A stretch of DNA of 49,636 bases from a virus. Position 1 is the first letter of the stretch. Every line of letters begins with the position of its first letter. The notes beneath the pieces were generated by a model. It was not told where the DNA came from. It saw nothing but the letters and a program-made list of their open reading frames with translations, and ran no database searches. Below are positions 25,941-34,559 of this stretch, piece by piece. The DNA is taken from positions 1-49,636 of IMG/VR virus record IMGVR_UViG_3300045993_000332; one strand, given 5' to 3'. The translations under genes and the position numbers were made by a program.

Positions 25941-26650
25941 AATATAGTTACGGTAAAATAACTAAACGTGCTGGAGGAGGCTCGGGTGGGGGTGGCTCCA
26001 CAACTACTTCGCAGAATGTTCCACCGGAGTTAATGCCTTATTTGGTTAATGCCAATCAAAATGCTCAGGGAATGTTCCAGTCAGGAAACCTTTCGCAGGT
26101 AGCTGGTGCAACAGGGAATCAACAAGCAGCCTTCGGTGGTGGTGGGCAAGCCATTGCTCAGACAGGTGGAGCCGGACTTGATACGTTATCCAGCCAACAA
26201 GCTCGCTTAAGTAGTATGGCGATGGCTCCATCTGCTGCTACTCTTGACGCTCAAAAGAATGCTATTGTTCTTGATGCACAAAAAGCTACTGCAGGAATCA
26301 ACAGCAACTTCGGTCAGAATGGTGCTTTGGGTTCTGCGCGTAGTGCTGTCATGCAGGGTGCTCAGAACGCAGACACTACTGGTAAGCTTGCCCAAGTAAA
26401 TGCTGACTACGAGAACAAGATGTTCCAGAATCGTCTTCAGGCAGAGTCTGCTATTGGTTCCTCTGTTGGACAGTCCAGTCAGTTGGCTAATGCTACGGCA
26501 TCCGGACTGGCTAATCTCGGTAATCAAGAGCGTGGTATTAATCAAAGTCAACTTGACGCAGGTTGGCAAGGTCTTCAGCGGTATGCTTCTACTGTGTATG
26601 GTAATCCAGCACGGCAGACAACTACCCAATCTGGTGGAGGAGGTAAATAA
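25937..26650 (+). CDS. Internal virion / ejection-type protein, 237 aa
   Basis: The protein has a Gly-rich N-terminus, then Gln/Ala/Asn/Ser-rich helical segments (about 35-230) with low sequence complexity, ending Gly-rich. This composition and its position just before the large ejection proteins fit the small internal virion proteins of podoviruses (T7 gp14-like role), which insert into the host envelope to start DNA entry. No sequence family is certain. Confidence 0.6.
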   Translation: MKYSYGKITKRAGGGSGGGGSTTTSQNVPPELMPYLVNANQNAQGMFQSGNLSQVAGATGNQQAAFGGGGQAIAQTGGAGLDTLSSQQARLSSMAMAPSAATLDAQKNAIVLDAQKATAGINSNFGQNGALGSARSAVMQGAQNADTTGKLAQVNADYENKMFQNRLQAESAIGSSVGQSSQLANATASGLANLGNQERGINQSQLDAGWQGLQRYASTVYGNPARQTTTQSGGGGK

Positions 26651-26928
26651 TGGCTGGCGGCTCAGGAGTCCCCTCTAACATTGCTGCTGCTCCGGCAGCT
26701 CTCACTCAACCAAACTTTCACGGTAGTGGCTCCTACGCAAATATGTTCGCCGGAGCACACACGTCGGAAGCACCTCAGGCAGGTGGCTCTAAGGGTGGTG
26801 GTATACCCATGACCCATGGTTTTGCACCTATTGGTATGGACCAATCTAACGCAGCTATTGCGGCATTGCATCCTGCTCCAGTAGAACAACCATCCATCGG
26901 CCAAAATAGTGGCTGGAGCGAGCACTAA
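26650..26928 (+). CDS. Hypothetical virion protein, 92 aa
   Basis: A short, Gly/Ala/Pro-rich, probably disordered protein. It begins on the last base of the previous stop and ends just before the next gene. It may be a minor component of the ejection complex. No family is recognised. Confidence 0.6.
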   Translation: MAGGSGVPSNIAAAPAALTQPNFHGSGSYANMFAGAHTSEAPQAGGSKGGGIPMTHGFAPIGMDQSNAAIAALHPAPVEQPSIGQNSGWSEH

Positions 26929-26929
26929 T

Positions 26930-27448
26930 ATGAGTTACCAAGATCCTTGGGCATGGATGGACCAACAAAAACCAGCCGTACAGACGGTACCTAATACCGT
27001 AACTTATCAACAACAACCTGAAGCACAGCCTATACAGCATGTTCAGGAACAACAAGACCCTCTTACAGGGCTTGTTACTGGCATTGCCATGAATCGTGGT
27101 GCCAATCAAATGATTAACGCTGCCGATGCAGGTATTAATTATAAGGCACCTCTAAGCCAATACAGTATTGCAACACCAGCTACAAACGCAGGTCTTTCAG
27201 CTGGTGCTCCACAAGCAGGTATTGCACTTGCTCCTGCTGCAGAAAGCTCTTTGGCAGTTGCAGGAACAGCACCAGCAGTTCTTGGCGCTGAAGCCGCTGG
27301 AGGTGGTCTCACTGCAGCTACCCTCACAGGTGCTCCTATGGGTGCCGCCGCTGCAGGTGGGGCCGGAGAAGCTATGATGGGTGCAATGGGTCCTGTTGGA
27401 TGGGGTATGCTAGGTCTTATGGCAGCTAAACGATTGAAATTATTTTAA
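26930..27448 (+). CDS. Hypothetical Ala/Gly-rich virion protein, 172 aa
   Basis: A GTG start at 26909 is possible, but ATG 26930 has a GGAG site and is preferred. The N-terminus is Gln/Pro rich; the C-terminal part (about 85-160) is highly Ala/Gly rich and hydrophobic, capable of forming membrane-spanning helices. This fits a small ejected protein that inserts in a membrane, but it is inference. Confidence 0.55.
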   Translation: MSYQDPWAWMDQQKPAVQTVPNTVTYQQQPEAQPIQHVQEQQDPLTGLVTGIAMNRGANQMINAADAGINYKAPLSQYSIATPATNAGLSAGAPQAGIALAPAAESSLAVAGTAPAVLGAEAAGGGLTAATLTGAPMGAAAAGGAGEAMMGAMGPVGWGMLGLMAAKRLKLF

Positions 27449-27457
27449 GGAGTTCCT

Positions 27458-30400
27458 ATGAATGGACCACTATCCGGCAAGCAACATCGGGAATACTTGA
27501 AGTTTGCTGCTAAGGAAAAACGTGAAGATAACAAAGCAGAGTTGGAAGAAACTCGCAAGCAAGAGCTTCATGAAATTAAACTTATGGAAGCAGCTAACAA
27601 AGCTAATCAATCTCTGGGACATAAAGAGAATGAGCACAAAGCTAAGATGTCCGAGCATGGTGGTCCTCTGAGTGCAGGTATGATTCTTGGCTCAAAGAAT
27701 GTTGAAGCAATTAACCCTGCTATGACATCTACTGTTCAAGGTAATGGTTCGCAGCTTACTCAAGGGCATGCCAACGGTGGAGTCATTGGGAAGCCTCTGT
27801 CAGGACAACCTCGCGTAGGTGGCAGACCTCTTGGTGGACGTCACCCTGTAATGCCCTCCGACACAGTACCCGCAATGCTTACTCCCGGAGAAGCTGTTAT
27901 TCCTCGTGCTGCTGCTCAAGATCCTCGTAACAAACCCGCTATTCAGAGGATGGTCCAGCAAGGACGTCAGGCCCAAGGTATGCCTGTAAATGGCTTTGCT
28001 AATGGCGGTATGGTTCCTACAATGACTGGTAAAGTACAACTGCAGAATCAACTTGCGGTTATGCCTCAAGTAGGTCCAAAGAAACATCGCTTGGGATATG
28101 CGGACGGTACTACCGGAGTTCCTGTTACGGCTCCTGTAGAAGAAACTTACTTGGAGAAGCTTAAGCGTGTTCTTGGTAAGAAAGATGTTCCAGTTGAGGC
28201 ACCACAACTAGGTGGTATGGTAGGACAAGCTCAGGAAGCATTGAAGACTCGTACCAAAAAGTTGGATGATGAAATCAATAAGCAGATTAACGGTTACGCA
28301 GGAGGTACTACCGAAGTTCCTGTACCAGAGAATGAATCTTACCTTGACAAAATCAAAAGAGTGTTTGGTCAAAAGGATGTACCTGTAGAAGCGCCTAAGC
28401 TAGGTGGTATGGCTGGACAAGCTCAAGAAGCTCTTAAAACTCGTACAAAGAAAATTGACGAAGAGATTGATAAGCAGCTTCGTGGGTATGCTGATGGTGA
28501 CGAATATGTTGAGTCCCCTCTAGCCTACGATAGTTCTGCAAGGTTGTCTCGTCAGGGAATTGATCCTGTTGTAATTAGTGCTCCATTAACGGCGACATGG
28601 TCCCCCGAATATCAAAACAAAACTTTTGGTATTGAGTCTGGAGGCAAAGCAACAGCACAAAACCCTCGCTCTACTGCAGGGGGACTTGGCCAGTTTACGG
28701 CAGGTACTTTTGAAGGCTTGAAAAAGAATAACCCAAATGCTTCTTACGCTAAAACCGCATTCAAGTCCCCTGAATATTACTCAGGAGTAGTTCAAACAGA
28801 TCTGATGAAAGATTATACTAATGAAAACAGTAAGGCTTTAGTTAATAAAGGCATTACCCCAACAAATGCAGATCTGTATGGTGCTCACTTTTTAAACCCA
28901 TCAGAATATGCTAAAGTAGTTAATGCACCTCAGGATGCAAAGCTTGACAGCTTCTTGCAAGAAAAAGATTTGGCGGCAAACCCACACCTACGTGGAATGA
29001 CAGCAGGTCAATTTCGTAATATCAACCGACAAAAATACGGAGAAGATATTGAATACTCTTCAGGGCCAAACGGTCGCAAGGTAAACCCCACGGTTGTTGA
29101 CCCTTTAAACCCTGTAGCACCACCTCCTTCAATAAGCAAATTTGGATATGATGTTCAAACAGTAAGCCCTAATTGGCTGACTAAACCTAATGACGCTTCT
29201 CCAAACGCAGAACGTAGGGCAGAGGGTACTTATAAGGTTACAGACCCTGCAACAGGAAATGTTGTAAGTATTCCACAACCTCAAAGCTCTGCATTTAACC
29301 GAGCAGTGACACCCTTTTCAAGTAAAGAAGTTCCGGAACCTACTACTTCGGAACCCACGCCTACTGCGACAAACGAAGTGCCTCCTCCACCAACTGATTT
29401 ACTTAATAAGTATCTTGCGGGTGTTACACAAAATAATCAACCAACCTTGGCAGAAGCAGAAAAGACTGCTGCACAATTACCTCCAGAACAAAAGCAATCT
29501 TTTTGGGAAAGTATTCTTAAAGATTTATACGGTGGTAAAGATAGTATGTTCAACCAAAAAGACCTTATTAGGTTTATTGGTGGTGCAGCTTTTCGTGCGG
29601 CTACAGGTGACAACATTAATCGTGCTCTTCGCGGTGCGTCTGTTGACACTATTACTACCTCCGATAAGCGGCATACCTTTGAGCAATCCGAAGATGCTGC
29701 ATTGAATCGCCAAAAAATTAGCTTTGATCAGCAAGATGAGAGGGATATGACTAAAGACTTGCGTGCTCAACACACAGAATACGTTAAAGATGGTTACGCG
29801 CCAGATAACGTTCGTAAGTATATTGAGTCAGTTCGTAAAGATCCTAAGCGTCTTGGTGACCCTTCTTTGCTTGGTGAACCCAAAACAACAGTAACTAACA
29901 CTGGTGAGCTTAAAAAGTACACTATGAATGCTGGCCCTTTAATGGGCGAAGTTGTATGGGGCCAACCTGTTAAGTACGCCACAGGTCGCCGTAAAGGTGA
30001 TGAGGATGTTTTGATTAACGGTATCCCAATGAATCAATACGCAGCTACCCTTTCGCGCAATAGTCCTGACAAGGGCTATTTGTACGATGGTTATCGTGCA
30101 GTACCCTACGATGATGCTCTTCACTCTAAGGCAGCACAAGCAGCTACCTTTGATTCACTTCATAAGCAACTTAAGGATGATACTGAATCGGCTATTCGTG
30201 CAGCCGCACCTAAAGACCAGCATAACAATGCCAAGTCAATAGGTCTTGACGCAGCTACAATTGCTAACCAAGCAGCTAAGTGGGCTGTTACCAGTGGGTT
30301 GAATCCGCAAGACCCTCGTGTTAAATCTGAAATGAGTACTATAACAACTGCAGCTGTACGTCAGTTTATTCTTGATCAAAAAGAGAATATTGATGCAGGT

Positions 30401-30718
30401 AAAGTAACTGTTAACGACATAACACCTTACATCGCAGCTAACCGATTGGTGGCTCAACAAGGTATTAGTCCTGCTGACTTTACTATTGGTAACAAGCGTA
30501 TGAGTGCGGATATGATTGCAGGTTTAGATACAAAGCTTAGTAATAAAGTTAAACGGCAAGAGGATGAAAGTCCTTCTGCATACTACAACCGTCGTGTTGA
30601 TACCTTGAAAGATATCAAAATGGCTTACCAAAAAGAAGTCAAAGATAAGACACTTAAATTTGAAGACAGCAAAGAGCAGTCAGCGTTTTATCAATACGCA
30701 ATGTCTAAGCTTAAATAA
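27458..30718 (+). CDS. Large internal virion protein with lytic transglycosylase-like domain
   Basis: The 1086-aa product starts with a charged helix, then a motif (MPSDTVPAMLTPGEAVIPRA, about 131-150) common in long virion proteins. Residues about 214-349 contain two copies of a 66-residue unit. Then a lysozyme-fold segment has GIESGG with candidate catalytic Glu393, STAGGLGQFTAGTF and YGAHFLNPSEYAKV, the pattern of SLT lytic transglycosylases, which would open the peptidoglycan during DNA entry. The rest is long, charged and helical. It is followed closely by two more large proteins. Confidence 0.7.
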   Translation: MNGPLSGKQHREYLKFAAKEKREDNKAELEETRKQELHEIKLMEAANKANQSLGHKENEHKAKMSEHGGPLSAGMILGSKNVEAINPAMTSTVQGNGSQLTQGHANGGVIGKPLSGQPRVGGRPLGGRHPVMPSDTVPAMLTPGEAVIPRAAAQDPRNKPAIQRMVQQGRQAQGMPVNGFANGGMVPTMTGKVQLQNQLAVMPQVGPKKHRLGYADGTTGVPVTAPVEETYLEKLKRVLGKKDVPVEAPQLGGMVGQAQEALKTRTKKLDDEINKQINGYAGGTTEVPVPENESYLDKIKRVFGQKDVPVEAPKLGGMAGQAQEALKTRTKKIDEEIDKQLRGYADGDEYVESPLAYDSSARLSRQGIDPVVISAPLTATWSPEYQNKTFGIESGGKATAQNPRSTAGGLGQFTAGTFEGLKKNNPNASYAKTAFKSPEYYSGVVQTDLMKDYTNENSKALVNKGITPTNADLYGAHFLNPSEYAKVVNAPQDAKLDSFLQEKDLAANPHLRGMTAGQFRNINRQKYGEDIEYSSGPNGRKVNPTVVDPLNPVAPPPSISKFGYDVQTVSPNWLTKPNDASPNAERRAEGTYKVTDPATGNVVSIPQPQSSAFNRAVTPFSSKEVPEPTTSEPTPTATNEVPPPPTDLLNKYLAGVTQNNQPTLAEAEKTAAQLPPEQKQSFWESILKDLYGGKDSMFNQKDLIRFIGGAAFRAATGDNINRALRGASVDTITTSDKRHTFEQSEDAALNRQKISFDQQDERDMTKDLRAQHTEYVKDGYAPDNVRKYIESVRKDPKRLGDPSLLGEPKTTVTNTGELKKYTMNAGPLMGEVVWGQPVKYATGRRKGDEDVLINGIPMNQYAATLSRNSPDKGYLYDGYRAVPYDDALHSKAAQAATFDSLHKQLKDDTESAIRAAAPKDQHNNAKSIGLDAATIANQAAKWAVTSGLNPQDPRVKSEMSTITTAAVRQFILDQKENIDAGKVTVNDITPYIAANRLVAQQGISPADFTIGNKRMSADMIAGLDTKLSNKVKRQEDESPSAYYNRRVDTLKDIKMAYQKEVKDKTLKFEDSKEQSAFYQYAMSKLK
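28095..28488 (+). repeat. Tandem duplication in the transglycosylase protein
   Basis: About 28095-28293 and 28294-28488 encode two copies of a unit that begins GYA-(D/G)-G, then V-P-V, then YL-(E/D)-K-(L/I)-K-R-V, K-D-V-P-V-E-A-P, and ends in a charged helix with TRTKK. A third start of the unit (GYADGD) follows at 28485. Each copy looks like a linker plus amphipathic helices. Confidence 0.75.
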
Positions 30719-30731
30719 CTGAAAGGAATAT

Positions 30732-33700
30732 ATGGGGCAATTTGATGATGCATTAAGGCAACAGGGAGAAGTCCCTTATGTTCCTCCTCTTAAGCAAGTA
30801 CCATACAACAAGGATGGCGACACGTTTGAGTTACTAGACAGTACGTCCCTGCGGCTACCATCGGTTAACACTCGTGAAACTCAGAAGATTGGTACTGTAG
30901 CCGGAGACTTCTCACCTTCCTATACTGGAGCAGATGCTCAAACGGAAATGGTGCGGCGTATTAGAGCTGAAAAGGGTTTTAATAAGCCTGTTCTTACAGA
31001 GAAAAAAGATAAGTACAATCGAGTTGTAGGCGACTTGGTTAACGATCGCGGAGAAGGTCTCAGCGACTACCTTGCTGCAAACCGTCTTGCGGATACAACT
31101 ACGTTTGACCCTAATGCAAGTAACCGCAGAGATTTTGCAGACTTTGATAAGGCTATAAACCGACAACAGTTTAAAGCACCAACAAAAGAAGATAAATATC
31201 TTAATGCAATGAACAGTATTTTCAATGAAGATACTTTCATGGCAAAGCTTTATGCGCCTGACGCAAAATCTTATGGTGCTACTCTTGACCATCAAGGTAA
31301 CAACCCCTACTATATTGCCCCAGCACAGATAAAGTCTGATGAAAACTATAAGGGTGAAGCTCGAAGTAACATAGCTACTGGTTGGGAACAAGGCATGGCC
31401 AGCATGAAGCAGGGTGCTTGGGCAAGTTTAGATATACTTGGCAACTCCATTGGTAGTGATTACTTGCAGACAATGGCTCAGCGTAAGACAAATGCTTACG
31501 AAGCTGACTTAAGTGACCTGCCTAATCTTCGTAATGGCAATGCGTTTAATGAAGACGGTAAGTGGACTCTTGATTCTTTTTCCAAAACATCTGATTGGCT
31601 TGTTGGTAATGCCTTTGCTTCTGCACCTCAAATGATGCTCTCAATTGCGGCTACTGCTGCAGCACCTCTAACCATGGGTGCTTCTTTGTCTGCACCTGCA
31701 ATTGTTTACGCCGGACAGACATGGCAAAACCAAGAAAGTAAAAATGCAACCTTTGCTATTGGCTCAGGTATTCTTCAGGCCGCACTTGACAATTTCTCTA
31801 TTGGACATATTCACGGTAGCTTCTTTCAAAAAGAAACTCGTGATAAGGTTATTGAAGAACTAGTTAAAAAGGGTTATTCAAAACCAGCTGCAGAAGAAGC
31901 ACTACTGGATAGTGCCAAGAAGTCTATTAAAGATATCACTGACTTCAGTAAGCTGCAAGCGTTTAAAGATGCAGAGCAAGCAACTAAACAAGTAAAATGG
32001 ACTGCAGAAAGATCTTTGGGTCGTCTTCCTTCTATTGTTGTTGGCGACGCTTTGGCTGAAGGTGGAACAGAAGGCTTACAAGAGCTTACTCAATACTTCG
32101 GTGAACAAGGTTCTCTGAGTTTGCCTGACAATCAAACAGATATGTCTGCGTTGAAGAACCGCGTGCTGAATGCTTCCGCAGGTGGTGTTGGTCTTGGTGG
32201 TGCATTCGGTGCAGGTGGTCATTTGCTGTTACGTGGAACTACTAGCGCTGATGTAACACCTAAGATGAATGATCTCCAACGGCAAGCAAGCTTGATTAAC
32301 ACTTTTGGATATGTACCTAATGCGTCTGAGCAGATTGATCGTGCTGTACAAGGTAGTGAAGAAGCAAACCTTGCGGATCTAGCTCAAGCAGAAAACCTCC
32401 GGCGTGAAACTTCTGGAGTAACTAGTGCTATCAGCAATTGGTGGCAGAACAAAGGTGTGAAAAGCCTTTGGGATAAGTGGTCAAATATGTTTACAGCCGA
32501 TGGTAAAGAAGGTAATAACCTTTTAGCATTACAATCACTGCTAGGTTCTTCTCGTGCTTTCAATGGTGGCAGTATTGAGGAACAACAACGACATATGGCT
32601 CAGCAACTGAGTAATATGTTTGGTTCTCCTGACGAAATTAAAGTAGCATTTGGCACAAAGTCTCTTGCTGAAATCAGTATGCTTTTGTCTGATCCTAAAA
32701 TCACTGAAGCAATCCTTAAGCTGAATCGTGTTAGTGAAGGTCTTGACGTTAAAGGAGTTCGTGATGCTGTAACTCGGTATGACCTTAATGCAGACATCGG
32801 GGCTCACAATGTTAAGTACCGTGAGGGTATTATTGCTTACACTGAAAAGCTTGGTGCATTGGTTAAGGAGTACAACAGAGTAACCGGACAAGAGCTATCT
32901 TTACAACAGGCCCTAGAAAGTAAACCCGTTAACAAACAAGCTATTGCTCGTAATACAGGAGAATTCAAAAAGCTCTTGATGCAACACATGAAACTAGCTC
33001 CGCACGAAGCAGACGAAGTTGTTAACAAGATACTTAACAACGTAGATGTCAATGCAATTACAGACCCAATGGAAGCTTTCTTTGGTGCTTCTGATCCTCT
33101 AGCTGATTTAAAAAATAGAACTGAACAAGCATTAAATGACCCTGCAGTCAAGACAGCCTTCCATAAGTTCCTGCATCACGACCCCCTTGCCAATGCCAGT
33201 TCTTTGGCAGCTAAAGGTGCAGCTATTTATACTCATAAAAACCTTTTAGGTAAAAATGGAAGTCATCTGGCGGCTCTGGTTAAAGGGGCAATTGACGAGG
33301 GATCTATCAGCCCTGAGCGTGGATCTATGTTTGCCAAAGAGCTTCAAGACTGGATTGCAATGCGTAATGGTGAGTATCACCCTGTAAATAACCCTTATGT
33401 GAAAGGTGCCCTTGATACTGTTAATTTCCTTTCTGTGGTTAGTAGTCTTCCTTTGGCTGCTATCTCTAGTACCGTAGAGTTCGCTCAGGTCTATCGTCAT
33501 TTGACAATGCCTCAAGCTTTGAAGGCAACTAAAGCACTCTTAAAAGGCTTTGGTGCGGAAATGGCCAATGCAATACAATCTCTTGGGAAGAATCCTGAGA
33601 AGTCACCACTTGTAAAAGATTACCGTAACACTTTGTTTGTTCATGGATTCTCTGCCGAAGGTGATATGGGTCACAGGCAAGATGTTATTAATGGAATATT

Positions 33701-34559
33701 TCGTAAGTGGACTGAAGGTTTCTTTAAGATGACTGGTCTAACCAGTGTAACTAACATTACTCGCTTTGCTAAGTTATCTATTGGTGCTGATGCTATTAAC
33801 AACTGGAACAACACTATACTGCAAGACCTTAAGGATAGCCCTAATGGGCCTCCTACACAAAAGGCACAAGATGCAAGAGAGCATCTGATACGTATTGGTG
33901 TGGATGTTGATTGGATGCTTAACGCAGAACCATCACATCCTGATTATGAACAACGCATGCGGGAACAACTCACTACAGGCGCTCATAATTTTACAACTGA
34001 AGCTGTTATTCATCCTACAAAAATGAATCGGCCAAAGTTTTACAACGATCCTTATCTGCAATTGTTTACTCAGTTTCAGGGTTACACTTCGGCGTTCACA
34101 GCAAATGTGTTGCCGTTGTTGCTAAAAGATCTTCGCAAGTCAGGTTCAGCAGATCAAGTTAACGCTGCTGCTACGGCTGCTATGATGATGGCTCTCACCT
34201 TCTTTGCGTTGTATATGAAAGACCTTATTAAGTACGGCGAATCCCCACCTGAATGGCTTAAAGATGACAAGAAGTTTCAACGCTTTATAGGTCAGGCCGG
34301 ATTCCTTGGATCAGGACAACGCGTATGGGATGCTATCTCACCAACAGTACCCGAATCTACAAAAGCAAAAGGATTTGCTGCAACAATAGCCTCTAATGTT
34401 GCTGATCAAGCCCCTGCTTTAGCATATCTAAACAAAATAGATGATGCTCTATCCGCTAAACCCGGACACAAGACACAGACTTTAGTAAGAACATTGCCTG
34501 TGTTTGGAACAACACCAGCTTTCGCAAAGTATTTGCAGAAAGAACTAGGAGATTATTAA
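30732..34559 (+). CDS. Large ejection-type virion protein with nuclease-like N-terminus
   Basis: The 1275-aa product begins with a staphylococcal nuclease (SNase)-like domain at residues about 20-120. The key SNase residues align: Asp30 (D21), Arg41 (R35), Glu49 (E43) and Arg97 (R87), with Arg41 to Glu49 the same 8 apart; Asn46 replaces the SNase D40. The rest is long and helical with hydrophobic stretches (about 300-345, and the last 200 residues). The C-terminal region (FTQFQGYTSAFTANVLPLLL) matches the ends of large podovirus internal proteins. Probably ejected into the host. Confidence 0.7.
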   Translation: MGQFDDALRQQGEVPYVPPLKQVPYNKDGDTFELLDSTSLRLPSVNTRETQKIGTVAGDFSPSYTGADAQTEMVRRIRAEKGFNKPVLTEKKDKYNRVVGDLVNDRGEGLSDYLAANRLADTTTFDPNASNRRDFADFDKAINRQQFKAPTKEDKYLNAMNSIFNEDTFMAKLYAPDAKSYGATLDHQGNNPYYIAPAQIKSDENYKGEARSNIATGWEQGMASMKQGAWASLDILGNSIGSDYLQTMAQRKTNAYEADLSDLPNLRNGNAFNEDGKWTLDSFSKTSDWLVGNAFASAPQMMLSIAATAAAPLTMGASLSAPAIVYAGQTWQNQESKNATFAIGSGILQAALDNFSIGHIHGSFFQKETRDKVIEELVKKGYSKPAAEEALLDSAKKSIKDITDFSKLQAFKDAEQATKQVKWTAERSLGRLPSIVVGDALAEGGTEGLQELTQYFGEQGSLSLPDNQTDMSALKNRVLNASAGGVGLGGAFGAGGHLLLRGTTSADVTPKMNDLQRQASLINTFGYVPNASEQIDRAVQGSEEANLADLAQAENLRRETSGVTSAISNWWQNKGVKSLWDKWSNMFTADGKEGNNLLALQSLLGSSRAFNGGSIEEQQRHMAQQLSNMFGSPDEIKVAFGTKSLAEISMLLSDPKITEAILKLNRVSEGLDVKGVRDAVTRYDLNADIGAHNVKYREGIIAYTEKLGALVKEYNRVTGQELSLQQALESKPVNKQAIARNTGEFKKLLMQHMKLAPHEADEVVNKILNNVDVNAITDPMEAFFGASDPLADLKNRTEQALNDPAVKTAFHKFLHHDPLANASSLAAKGAAIYTHKNLLGKNGSHLAALVKGAIDEGSISPERGSMFAKELQDWIAMRNGEYHPVNNPYVKGALDTVNFLSVVSSLPLAAISSTVEFAQVYRHLTMPQALKATKALLKGFGAEMANAIQSLGKNPEKSPLVKDYRNTLFVHGFSAEGDMGHRQDVINGIFRKWTEGFFKMTGLTSVTNITRFAKLSIGADAINNWNNTILQDLKDSPNGPPTQKAQDAREHLIRIGVDVDWMLNAEPSHPDYEQRMREQLTTGAHNFTTEAVIHPTKMNRPKFYNDPYLQLFTQFQGYTSAFTANVLPLLLKDLRKSGSADQVNAAATAAMMMALTFFALYMKDLIKYGESPPEWLKDDKKFQRFIGQAGFLGSGQRVWDAISPTVPESTKAKGFAATIASNVADQAPALAYLNKIDDALSAKPGHKTQTLVRTLPVFGTTPAFAKYLQKELGDY

